From positions 255,501-319,500 of the forward strand of contig NC_092602.1 in NCBI RefSeq assembly GCF_047663525.1: DNA of 64,000 nucleotides. The letters are read 5' to 3'. The notes beneath the pieces were generated by a model. The model did not search any database. It had not been told where the DNA came from and saw nothing but the letters and a program-made list of their open reading frames with translations. The DNA comes from Anas platyrhynchos (taxonomy: Eukaryota; Chordata; Aves; Anseriformes; Anatidae). This document shows, one piece after another, positions 22,301-32,773 of this stretch. How positions within the stretch are numbered: the stretch's first letter is position 1; every line of letters starts with the position of its first letter. A program made the translations under genes and the position numbers.

Positions 22301-25300
22301 TTAGTAAGTTGAATAATTATATTTACTTTTATGATAGCAATATATTTACCTAGATGCTAATTTATCAGGTTCTTCTTGCTGTTTAGATCATATTAAAAAG
22401 TCACAATATAAAATATATTCAGGAGTATGTTAGTATGAACTTGACTTTGTCTCCAACTGACAATTTATCTATTGGGAATGATCCATTCTTTTATTCCTTT
22501 TTACTTTCTTCCTCCTTTTGTAGATTTATTTCTATGCAACTTACATTTTTGAACAAGCTGGGATCTCAGCAGAAAAAATCCCATATGTGACACTTGGCAC
22601 TGGAGCTTGTGAATGTCTCACAGCCCTCACCTGTGTATGTACCAATTTCTTCTACCTTTTAGCATAATGAATAACAATGCTTGAAGAACAACTTTGGTAA
22701 ATATGAGGTTGGTATAGTAATAAAATATTATGTCTTACCCATAGGGTTTACTGATCGACTACGTGGGAAGAAGATATCTTATCATTGGCGGATACCTCCT
22801 TATGATCTTTTGGAGCATTGTTTTAACATTCTCTCTGACTTACCAGGTGTAAAGAAGGACTCATTTATATTACATGATATAACTATAAGTGAGTGAAAAT
22901 CTGTGATGCTCAAAAGAAGCTGGTACATGAGAGCTGCATAGATTTAAGCATCAGTGTAAAAAAATGACAGTTGAAAGATTTGATTGATTCTCCCACTATA
23001 TTTCCATAAAGTAAGAGAAAACTCTCAGATAAGATTTGATCCTGTACTTGTTTTAAAACTGAAATTGAGTTTAATGCTGAGGAGGAAAAAAAAAAAAAAA
23101 AAAAGCATTGACAAAACAGTGTGTATTCTATCTTTTAGGATGAAATACTAGATAGTGATGATATTAAGCATCAGAGCGTCAGAGTCCACTTCAGAGGCCT
23201 AGATTTAATCATTTTATTGTAACTTTTGTAAATTTCTGGGTTTGCTTTTGAATAATGACATTTCAAGCTTAGGTTTGGACTATCTAACACACCTAGTTTC
23301 ATATACATGTATTTAGTGATCCTAACATTTCTTTACTGCATTGTTGAACTGATGTATACATAATGTGATGAGAAAAATCTGTTTATGCTATGAAAGTGCT
23401 TAGTAATGATCCTATGAGTTATCTAATCATTATAAAATACAAGAATAAACACTGACAAAATCACAGAATCACAGAATCACAGAATTTCTAGGTTGGAAGA
23501 GACCTCAAGATCATCGAGTCCAACCTCTAACCTAACACTAACAGTCCCCACTAAACCATATCCCTAAGCTCTACATCTAAACGTCTTTTGAAGACTTCCA
23601 GGGATGGTGACTCCACCACCTCCCTGGGCAGCCCGTTCCAGTGCCTAACAACCCTTTCAGTAAAGAAATTCTTCCTAACATCTAACCTAAAACTCCCCTG
23701 GTTGAAAATGTTGAACTAGTAACAATATATAATTGTGACTTTTTATATTTGTGTACATTTTTAGTCTTAGAGGACTCATTATAAATCTCGACAGAAGTAC
23801 TAGACACAACTTAGTAAAAACTGAAATGAACAATACTGACTTTGTCTGAAGCAGTAGTGTTAAGTGCCTTAAGCATCCATGAATGACTTGGTCTTACTTG
23901 AAATAAAATAACTAAGAGATGTGTAACTGTTAAAACTCATTTTTTAAACTGGATTATCAAAACTTAAACTAAAACTTTTTTTTTCTGTTCCAGGAACTGT
24001 ACTCATGGGTGCCTTATGTGAGCATGACATCTATATTTGCCTTCATACTGAGCTTTGGGTTGGGACCAGGTATCACACAGTAAAGAATGTCTTGAAGTGC
24101 TGAACTGTGTCTTGGAGGGTGGAGAGAGAAATGTCTGCAGCTCTGCTGTGTAAGCCAAGCAGTAGCTATTTACTGTATGGCTGCTGATGCTCTCTGGTTA
24201 AGGAATCCAAGTGAGGCAGTCTTATCAAAATGATATAGTTTCAGTCTATGTAGCCTGAAACAGGCTTACGGTGCATTCTTGTCAGGGCCAGCTACGCATG
24301 AGACAGGAGTCCTAGTTCTGGCCATTAATTCAGTCAAGTCATACGAGAAGCAAGGGAAAAAAAAACTGTTATGCTTTTTAAAGGAATTCTTGCTCCTTGG
24401 CAGTTGTGCTGAAAAAGGACTAATTCTTAGAAGAATGCTTACTATGTGGGCAGTAGATTCAGAGAGGTGCTGTTAAGAATACTTAATTTTATTCATTTTT
24501 AATAATAGATTGGGATCAACTATTGGCATATGGAAAAGCAACTCAATTTTTCTGGCATCAGAAGTACTCTGCAGACATTTACAATAACCCATTCTGTTTC
24601 CAAAACTCATTACCCCCAGGTGGCATAACAAATACCCTGACAGCTGAATTATTTATACAGTCTTCACGTCCTGCTGCTTACATGATAGGAGGGACTATTA
24701 GTTGGATTAGTTTCTTCACAATTGGAATGCTCTTTCCCTTTATAGTGGTAAGTTTGCATAACACATTTTCCTAATTGTCTAACCTCCCACTATCTCCTCT
24801 CTCAGGTTCCATCAAACTGCTTTTTCTTATACAACATAAGAAAACTTACATAAGACATATAAACATAAGATAAATAGAAACCCTCATCTGAGCCTAACTA
24901 GATTCAGTCCCTCTTAAGGGTATTGTTTTATTTGTTAACATCTAAAAGTGTTAAGTTAAAATAAAAAGAATTCATGAGAGGTTTGGATTTAAAAAAAAAA
25001 AAAAAAAACAACACACAAAAAACAGGAGGTATCAAAACTAGAAAAAATTAAGCAGATACTGAGATTCAAATAAAACATTTTTTGATAGTTCCCTGTGGTT
25101 TTACATTGGAGTAGAAACAGTACTTGGGGCTAATGGTTTGTATCTTCTTTGAGAGCTCACTAAACTTACATACAGAGAATGCTGTGATCAGAAAAATTGT
25201 TAGGAAAAAACATATAGACTTTTATTTCTAGACTAACATTTTGGTTTAGCACTTAAGAGCAAAACATGCATGAAGAGCATGCAGCAGAGTATCTATCTTT

Positions 25301-25892
25301 ATCGTTTCTTCTTGGTAGAACTCTGCTTCTGAACAAGAGGTATTTATTTTTTGTATATGGCACTACAAATTTTCATTCATAAAAAATGTTATGAACCTAA
25401 AATATTAGCTAAATGTTACCAACTTAAAATATCTAAATTATTGAAATTTTTATTTTAGGGAATGCTGACTTGCCATTACATTATACACGATTCATATCGT
25501 GTATGGTTTGATATTAAAAATAATGTTATTTCACACTAATTCTGTGCATGCATTAACACATGCGTGTTTAAACAGTTTAAGTCTCTGGGTGGCAGTGTAA
25601 GGGAATAATGGAAACAAAGCATTTTGTTTTCCAACCCCTGGTCATACTTAAAATATGTTGCAATCAAATAAATACAATCTATTTTCAGAAAGGACTGAAG
25701 CAGTATTGCTTTCTGGTGTTCTTACTGGAGTGCTCCTTAGTTGCTGCTTTCATCTTCCTCGTAATTCCTGAGACAAAAAACAAGTCTTTTCTGGAAATCA
25801 AAAAGGAATTTCACAAGCTTAATTTTGGAGGAAAAAACAAAGAAAAGGAAACAGAACTTTATGAAAGAAGACAACTCCATGATGAATTTTAA
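16364..25892 (+). CDS. SLC2A11B: Class II facilitative sugar transporter, SLC2A11B-like, twelve exons
   Basis: Exons: 16364-16408, 17566-17664, 18361-18521, 19506-19630, 20143-20272, 21488-21636, 21791-21978, 22524-22634, 22745-22846, 23994-24069, 24620-24747, 25689-25892; 1518 bases, 505 aa, a normal GLUT length. Family marks in order: [11 protein letters not shown] in TM1, a glycosylation sequon NET at 55-57, GRK at 101-103, [14 protein letters not shown] at 218-222, QQLSGINA before TM8 at 292-299, GRR at 344-346, [13 protein letters not shown] in TM10 from 394, and PETK at 465-468. The GGITNTL form of TM10 is typical of GLUT11 rather than GLUT1-4. The ATG at 16364 has A at -3 and G at +4; an in-frame ATG at 16355 is in weaker context and would add three residues. 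In birds SLC2A11B affects iris pigment cells: a nonsense allele is reported in pearl-eyed pigeons. The substrate is unproven. The B-paralogue assignment rests on family features and on recalled location. Confidence 0.87.
18921..19308 (-). mobile_element. CR1 LINE 3' fragment (older copy) in SLC2A11B intron 3
   Basis: Reverse-oriented CR1 end: it starts with ATCACAGAATCACAGAATTG, the complement of the ATTCTGTG tail, then GGTTGGAAGGGACCTCC, and continues through the C-terminal reverse-transcriptase coding part in antisense (for example CTCCCTGGGCAGCCTGTCCC). It differs clearly from the copy at 23460-23702, so it belongs to another, older subfamily. It is 5'-truncated. Confidence 0.9.
19631..21487 (+). 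other. SLC2A11B: SLC2A11B introns 4 and 5
   Basis: Noncoding DNA on either side of exon 5 (20143-20272). No repeat or extra exon was recognised; AT-rich, unremarkable sequence. Confidence 0.5.
23460..23702 (-). mobile_element. Young CR1 LINE 3' end in SLC2A11B intron 9
   Basis: Reverse-oriented, 5'-truncated CR1 of about 243 bases, beginning with three AATCACAG-type tail units. Read on the minus strand it matches the end of the CR1 at 41553-41794 with one clear base difference by eye. It sits between exons 9 and 10 without touching splice sites. Confidence 0.95.
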
Positions 25893-27238
25893 ATCTGTGT
25901 TATTCCACAGCTGTTATAAAACTACTTCAATGAGAACTATGAATGCTGTCCTCTAAATTAGCGATGAACAAGTAGTTTATTACTTCCTCCTGTATATTTA
26001 GAGGAGGCTTAATTAAAAGGTGAGTTAATCTTTCTGAAATGCTGTTAAGACAGATACTGATGAAGTGCTATTAAAACATCATATATGAAGACTCGATGTT
26101 TAGTTACAACTTGATGTTGTAAGAAATGCTGGTGGAGGTTGATAAATTCCACTCCTCCTGCCTCCAGCAGACTTTGTCAGACAGGCAATACAAATCAGTA
26201 GCTGTTATTTCTAATAACCTCACTTCAAATTCAATTATCGAGCATATGTTAATGCTTTACTGAATAAAGCATACCTAGTCTTCTGAGGCATTAAATCCCA
26301 AACATGAACTTCTGTGAAACTGGTATTTGAAGAATTCTAGTCAATTTATTAACTTGAGGTATTTAGTTGCTGTTTTTCATTTAAATAACTTCTCTGAAAG
26401 ATTTAAGGAGATTCCTCCTCCAGTTATATTGCTGTAACCGCAGAAAGACACAGGCATTCTATATCAAAGAAGTAAAGGCAGGACAACACCTATGTGAATT
26501 TTTCTTGTATTATCTTAAGTAGTAATGATGTTTATTCCAAAGGTTTGTTTTTTAAAGGGTAATAATAAAAGTTTCTGGCACTTGAGTGGGTTTTTTATTT
26601 TTGTTTCCCCCTCTCCCCTCCCCAACATAGAGGGAAAATTTAACATTTTAAGTTGTGCAGCAGGGTAAAACCTCTTCTAATTTTTTAAGGTCATTTCCTG
26701 GCAGATTAAGTTCAACAACACAAAAAGCACGAAGTAGAAAAGAGGACAGATGATTTAAATATATATATGTATTTTTCACCCTTGAAGATTTTTCCAAGAT
26801 GATTGGATAGAACACATACAATGAGACTAAGAGAGCTTGAAGGGCCTGCTGAATGAGCATTCTGTTTAATCTTCATTATTTCATGAAGGACTTTTCCTCA
26901 ACTTAAAATAAACTCTTCACATTTTAGTAATCAAAAGAAATCTTAATTGCATACTGTATTTATGTGTGTCTCTCTGAAAATCATGTCTATACCTGTAACT
27001 CTGCTAGAACAATACTGTTAACTTACTCGTTACCAATTTTCTGGCTGTAAACATTTCCTGCTTCCATCTGTACTTAAATAAGTGCTACAGTAAGCGCTGA
27101 GTTTCTTCTCTGTCTTCCTTCTCTCAGCATTAAAACTAAGAAAAATGTAGGAGGCGAACACCATTTTTCTGATTTTGGTTACTAAATCAGATGTTTAATT
27201 GAAAATAACATTAACTCTTAATGATAAAGGAGGCAGTA
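25893..27238. other. 3'UTR of SLC2A11B and convergent 3' end of HSCB
   Basis: Between the two stop codons. Plus-strand poly(A) signals occur at 26263-26268 and, with a T/GT-rich downstream element, at 26564-26569; the latter is the better SLC2A11B end. For HSCB on the minus strand, ATTAAA (TTTAAT on plus) lies at 27194-27199, about 40 bases after the stop, and an AATAAA at 26594-26599. The transcripts may overlap if distal sites are used. No other gene seen. Confidence 0.55.
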
Positions 27239-30200
27239 TCAGGAAGGCATCTTCTTGTTCTTTAGTTTATCCTCTAAGTTTGCAAAATATTTCATTTTGG
27301 CTAGAAGCTTCTTAGCTTCTTGAAGATCATCTGAAATGAAATAAAAAATTACTAATTTACAGAGGGAGGACTGAGTTTTCATTTTTAAAATGGATCTCAA
27401 GATTTCATTGACAGCAATTGTTTCGGAACTATGAACTGCAAAAGCACTGGGAACCCATATACTATTAAAAACATGGTGTCTGTTATTTTCATCTTTGAAG
27501 GTTTTGGAACACCTTAATTGAGGTGTTCCACAAAACATGTAAAAATACACAATTGAGAAAGGAAGTGTGACTTTTCTGTAAAGTGGCTTTAGTATTGGTG
27601 TAGCCACTGAGGAATTTTAAGTATAAAGACCATACAGACATTTTGAGAATGGGGGAACATATATAATTAGACCAACTACCATCACTGAAAAATGCAAGAT
27701 TCATAGCACTCTGATACAGATGAGGGCAATTCCAAACTGATACTGAAACAATTGTTCCTTAACAGAACAAGTAATTGGAGGGGAAAGATGGTTTATCACC
27801 TACTAACAAGAACAGATGAAGTCCTTAAATCTCACAGTACAAAGAATGGCATATTATAAAGTTATAATTCTTCACGTGCAGGCCTAGCTGCTACTACTTT
27901 TCATTTGATGTTTTACAATTGCAGCACACACTACATAAACCAACAGTAAAAGAACTCTGAGACTGAGGAGAAAAATAAAAAGTCGTCTTCCCAGTGTAAA
28001 AGTGTTGTCTGAAATGATTCAAGCTCCTGCCCGTTAATTGGTTGTGGAATAAAGTTACGTTGATTACTGCGGAGGAAGGCCCTAATACCTTAGACTAAAT
28101 GGGGCATTGCATCCTGTCTTGCTATATGGCTTCAGTGGTAGGCACTCCAGACTTCCACTGCAAAGAAAAGCATTGACTATTTTGTTGACAGCTTCAAGTC
28201 CGCAGAACAAGAACTCCTCAAACTCAAGTTTGAAACGTCAAATAGGCCATAAATTTGAATGAGAAAAGTCTGTCCTTCCCAGTATTAGGAAAAACAAAAA
28301 AACAAAAATTCTTAATGACTGTGCTCCTGTTTAAAGTGGTCATTTTGATGTGAATGGAATTAACTGAAACTAAAAAAAAAAGTTCAAATACAAATGTGAG
28401 GTCCTGAGTTTCCTGAATCAAAAGGTCAAGCTTAGAAGCATCTATTTTTAAACATCAAACAGGAGCAATTGTTTATACAGTATTTCTGTTCAGTAGTTCA
28501 GAAAATGTTTGAAAAAGGAGAACATGGCTTTTCTTAAGCATTCATAACATATATATGGCGACTAAATACTTGATTAAAATAGCTACCTCTTTCAAAAGCT
28601 GCGGTCACCTCTTTGGTCAATTCTTCTCGTTTTACTGTAAAACAAATTATTCAGATTTTGTTACATACTCAGTATATTTAATACCAATGCATTCTGGCTG
28701 TGGTGGGAAACAATTACTAGTATCATAGTCTTCTGGGAGACAAGAAGGCTTCCCATATTATTGCTGGCGATTATTTTTATTATCATTTCAAACGTACTCC
28801 TTTATTTAGACAGGTTTACAGACAGCAATGCCTCACTCAATGTGTTCACTAGCTTCCCAGAAATCTACCTACTATTAAATTGCTTCTTTTCTACTTAGTT
28901 TTTATTCTAGTAATTCTTGTTGCTTTTGGCATGCTCTTGTTATTGTAAAGAATTAAACATAGCAAGAAACCCAATGTTTTGGTTATCAACAATATAAACA
29001 AGGAAGTTGCTCGTATAAAAACAATAATCGATACAATGTTTGCTAAGTTGAAGAAGATGAAAATAATAAAATACCTGAATAAATTAATAAATTATTTCAT
29101 GTGTGCAGTCAGGTATTTTAATAAAACTTTATTTTGAGTGGTTCTTTCCTTTCGAGCAATCTACTTGCCCTGATCTGGTGGAGGTTGAATGAGAAGTTTC
29201 TTTTTATAGTCAATAAATATACCTATTTTGTCATCAGAATAGGTACTGTTATTTAGATTTTCCTGAGCCAGATTTGATTTTAAGTGGCATAAATTGGTAA
29301 AGACAACATTTTTATTTGGGGAAAAATAAAAGCTCTTACAGCAAGTCAGTTCGAGACTTAGAAGAATTTAATGACAAGGGTACTAAAATAAATAAACTGA
29401 GTAACTTAAGAATCTTCAGACACTTCCATATTACACAAGATACAGGATTATAAATTCATTCTGTACAGAACTGTCAGATCTCAACCTACCTTTAATTAAA
29501 GTTTCAGTTTCTTCAAGGCTATCCTCATTTTTAGACTCTGCTAATTTCTCATTGATTTCCATGATTTCCGTGAGAAACTCTGAATCTGCATCACAGTCTG
29601 TCTCTTGTGCTGGTTCCACTCCATTCAGCTCTAGCTGGTGGAGAAAAGGGGAATTTAGAAACATTCTCAAATTTATTTCAGTGTGAAAGATTTTCTTGAA
29701 TATTAAGTCTTTTAGCAAGGCTTCTTATCCGATAAATTTCTGTTTTTTAAGCTTATTCCATGAAATCTGCATAAAACCAGGTCAGCCTTAAAATCTTAAG
29801 TCTTAAAAACCACGCCATAGGTGGTCCATAAAAATCAGCAGTTAACTAAAGCAGGAAAATATAACAAAGGCTGCCAAAGGCCAAAGCAGGTAACGAATAA
29901 CCAGGAAGCAGGTAACAAATTAGCATGGCAGAAGCAGGGAATGAGGTTATAATTATCACTAATGTGTTAAAATAGCGGGAAGGATGACTTTCAGACAAGC
30001 TTTTTTTAAATCCATGGTAATCCTGTTTCTTCTTCAGGGGAACACAAATTAGCATGTGAATGATGGTATCACAGGAATTTTACAAAATTGATTCATTGCA
30101 TTACCACTACGACTTGTTATTGGTGCATTGATAATGGACTATGGACCATTGATAATGGATGTAGTGGACTCCTTACTAGGTAGAGGCCGCGGCTGAGAGG

Positions 30201-31142
30201 ATTCAGGAGGGTTTGATAGGCCTTGTTAACCAAAGAAGAGTGTTGCTCTGAGTAGTGCTGTTCTTTCTGCAAACGGAAGATAAATAACGCTTATTAACAA
30301 ATTAGTAAGAAGGGGCAAAATAGATTACCCTTTGTCGCCTGCATAGAAACAACGTTCCCATAACAAATGAACGTAAAATCGAAAGTTGATTTTTAACAGA
30401 AATAAAAAGAACGGGGAGAAAACTATCTGCAGTTGTAAGCTTTGTCCCATCACATAACGAAGATCACAAGAACCTCAGCAGCACCTTCTCATCATCCTCC
30501 ACAACAAGTCCGTGAGCAGAAGCCTCTTCTAAGTTCCTCGGGAACTAAACCTAGAAGTCCCCAGGCACACGGCCGGTAGGGCCTCCACGCGTTCCGTCTG
30601 GCCGGGCAGCGCCCGCCCCTTCCCGCAGGGCCCGCGAGCCGTGCCGCCAGGCCCCGCCGCGGCGCTGAGCGCGGAACGGGGCGCGGGGGCTGAGGGCGGC
30701 CGGCGCTGAGGCGGGCGACGCGACGAGACGAGGCCCGCCGGGCACTCACCGGCGGCCTCTGGCCGAAGCGGTCAGGGTGAAGGGCGCGCTGCAGGCTCCG
30801 AAAGCGCCGCTGCAGCCGCTGCACGTCGAGGCTGAAGGAGCGGTCACTGCGGGCGACAGAAGGCGGCGTGAGGCCCGCGGCCGGCTGCGCCCCCGGCCGC
30901 CCCGGCGGCACTCACCAGTCCATGAGGCGGAAGAGGTCAGGCCGGGGCCCCGGCGGCTGCAGGGCCCGGCAGCTGGGGCAGAAATGAGGCAGTCCCGCGG
31001 CGCCGGGGACTGGACCGCCGCAGCTCCAACAGCGCGGGGCCGGGGGAGAGGCCGGCCCGACGCAGCGAGGCCGCAGGGCCGCCTCGGAAACGCGGAGCGC
31101 CCACCGCGCCCCGCCGAGATGCTGCCGCAGCGCCGCCTGCAT
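27239..31142 (-). CDS. HSCB: Mitochondrial Fe-S cluster co-chaperone HSCB, six exons
   Basis: Exons in transcription order: 31142-30916, 30846-30750, 30266-30177, 29634-29490, 28634-28587, 27330-27239; 699 bases, 232 aa (human 235). The N-terminus has a possible mitochondrial leader, then the vertebrate four-cysteine zinc site CWSC...CPSC (C38, C41, C55, C58). The J domain carries HPD at 99-101 and SEQHSSLVNKAYQTLL; the C-terminal three-helix part includes FLTEIMEINEKLAE and AKKLLAKMKYFANLEDK. HSCB recruits HSPA9 through HPD, stimulates its ATPase and hands nascent clusters from ISCU to acceptors. The first ATG of the island gives the expected length. It is divergent from CHEK2, as in human, and convergent with SLC2A11B. 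No defect is seen. Confidence 0.96.
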
Positions 31143-31150
31143 CCCTGCAG

Positions 31151-31169
31151 ACTACAGCTCCCGGCAGCC
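31151..31169 (+). promoter_or_regulatory. ZNF143/SBS-type element at the HSCB start
   Basis: ACTACAGCTCCCGGCAGCC matches the ZNF143/THAP11 core ACTACA-N2-TCCC with a degenerate 3' half. It lies 8 bases upstream of the HSCB ATG. The same ACTACAGCTCCC core occurs three times in the CCDC117 promoter. Confidence 0.65.
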
Positions 31170-31191
31170 CCGCGCGCCCGGCCGGGCCCCC

Positions 31192-31196
31192 ATTGG
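31192..31196 (-). promoter_or_regulatory. CCAAT box (NF-Y type) between HSCB and CHEK2
   Basis: CCAAT on the minus strand (CATTGGCC on plus), about 50 bases upstream of the HSCB ATG and near the ZNF143-type site. A CCAAT box is common in GC-rich divergent promoters; use is inferred from position only. Confidence 0.5.
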
Positions 31197-31799
31197 CCCA
31201 GTTCGCAGCGAGCCGGCGGGGCGCGCGCGCGCTGGGCCGGGCGGCGGGGAGGTCGCGCGGCGCGGGCTGCGCCACTCGGGAGTGCGGACCCGGGCGCGGC
31301 CCGGCCCCGGCCGCCGCCGCCGCCCTTCCCGGGAGGTTCGTGCGGGACCCTCGGCCGCGCTAGCGGGGCTGCGGCGCTCGCGCGGGGCCGCGGGAGCGCG
31401 GCCTCGGGGCCGGCGGCCGCCCCCCGCCCTCGCCTTTCTTGGCTTCCGGGGGCTCCGCGGCGCCCGGCCCGGCCTTGCCCCCGGTGCGGCGGGGCGGGGG
31501 TCGAGGGGGGTGCAGGCGCCGACGGGAGCGGCTTCGGCGCTGCGCGGCGGCTGCTGGGCCGTGTCCCGCGGGCTCCGCCTGGCGCCGGAGCGTCCCGGGC
31601 CCCGCGAGGCGGCCGCTGCTGCCCAGCTCCGGCTCCGGCTCCGGCTCGCTCCTGCCCGCTGGCTCGGCCGCCCTCCGGTGAAGCCTCCGAGGGGCGCAGC
31701 AGCAGCGCGCTGCCGGGAGCGGGCTGTGTGTGCTCGAGGCTGCGGGCCTTGCCTCTGCGTCCGAGCGCTGGAACGTGCATGCAAAAAGCAGCCAGGACG

Positions 31800-32773
31800 G
31801 TGTTGTAGCGCGTCGGTAAGGAGGCTGCTTTGTGTGCTAGCTGAATTACGCGTGAAGCTGGATGGCAACCAGCTTAAAAGTAAACGAACAAATAAACCCC
31901 AAGATACACTAATACACTGAGACAGCAAGCTGACAGGTTAGCACAAGTGACCTCAGATGATGGAAGCATCCTTTGGGAAGATTAGCGGGCAGTGTAATGG
32001 CCCCTTTTGTGCAATTAAACGGATGCTGTTGGAGAAAGCTGGCTAAAGGTAAAGGGGCTGGCGGGTTGTGCTTCCTCAGCAGGGAGGAAGGCAACCCGCC
32101 ACTCTAAATTCCAATGGTAGCAGGGCAGGGAGATGCCATTGCTGTCTCTAACAGCAGCTTCTAGGGGTGTGCAGTCTGACAGAGTTTTGTACATAAACAT
32201 TCCATACATTATGCATAGGTGTGACTGTTCGGTGAATAAAATCACGAATAGAACCTGTTTGAAAGATAGGTGTGAAAACTTGTAAGTTATAACCTATATT
32301 AAAGGAATACTCAGCCAAGACACCAGATAGGCTTGCCTGTGGGATAAGTCTGCTGAGTGCCTTCCACATCAACTACTTTTGCTTTATAGTTAGTTTTTCC
32401 TTTTTATTTTTATTTTTCCTGTGTTTGGGGAACTGTAATGGTTACTGCTTTGTTGAGGAGTGCTTTGTCAGAGACTGTTGCCCAAGTATTTGTGAAATCA
32501 AGTGAGTTCTGAAGACCCTTAGTGAAAATCTGGGAATAAGATTTAACTTGCTTTAGAACCGGTAGAGGGAGCACTACATACTTTTTTAAAACAAAAAGTC
32601 ATTACACATTTTGGGGGATATTTAAATATATGCAAACACACATGCAAGCTTTGGTTGAGAGTCTTATTTGAAGACTGGAAATAGATTTGTATGATAATGG
32701 GACTGTATATGAAAGTTTGTCAATATTACTTTGCTGTAGTAAGTGGTTTTTAAATGTTCTCTTTGAAGCCAAC
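31800..32773 (+). other. CHEK2: CHEK2 5' noncoding region
   Basis: Between the island and the CHEK2 ATG. As in mammals, the ATG exon is probably the second exon. A plausible acceptor (TTTGCTGTAG) ends at 32739, 34 bases before the ATG; the sequence just before the ATG offers a second AG (TTTGAAG at 32762-32768). I cannot choose between them without transcripts. No repeat was recognised. Confidence 0.45.

Larger units (their letters stand above)
30550..31790. promoter_or_regulatory. CpG island, divergent promoter of HSCB and CHEK2
   Basis: Dense CpG spans HSCB exons 1-2 and runs towards CHEK2. It includes a ZNF143-type site at 31151-31169 and an inverted CCAAT box (ATTGG, 31192-31196), both just upstream of the HSCB start. 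The long frames on both strands at 30746-31928 are GC artefacts. CHEK2 probably starts here with a noncoding exon; a good donor, GTCG|GTAAGG, lies at 31815/31816. Confidence 0.75.

Noticed and set aside
30746-31928. Frames of 212-344 codons on both strands in the HSCB-CHEK2 island
   Set aside because: Biased composition, overlap with HSCB exons 1-2 and no recognisable domains.
32560-32582. CTCF-like word GGTAGAGGGAGCAC upstream of CHEK2
   Set aside because: It has at least two mismatches at important positions; too weak without binding data.
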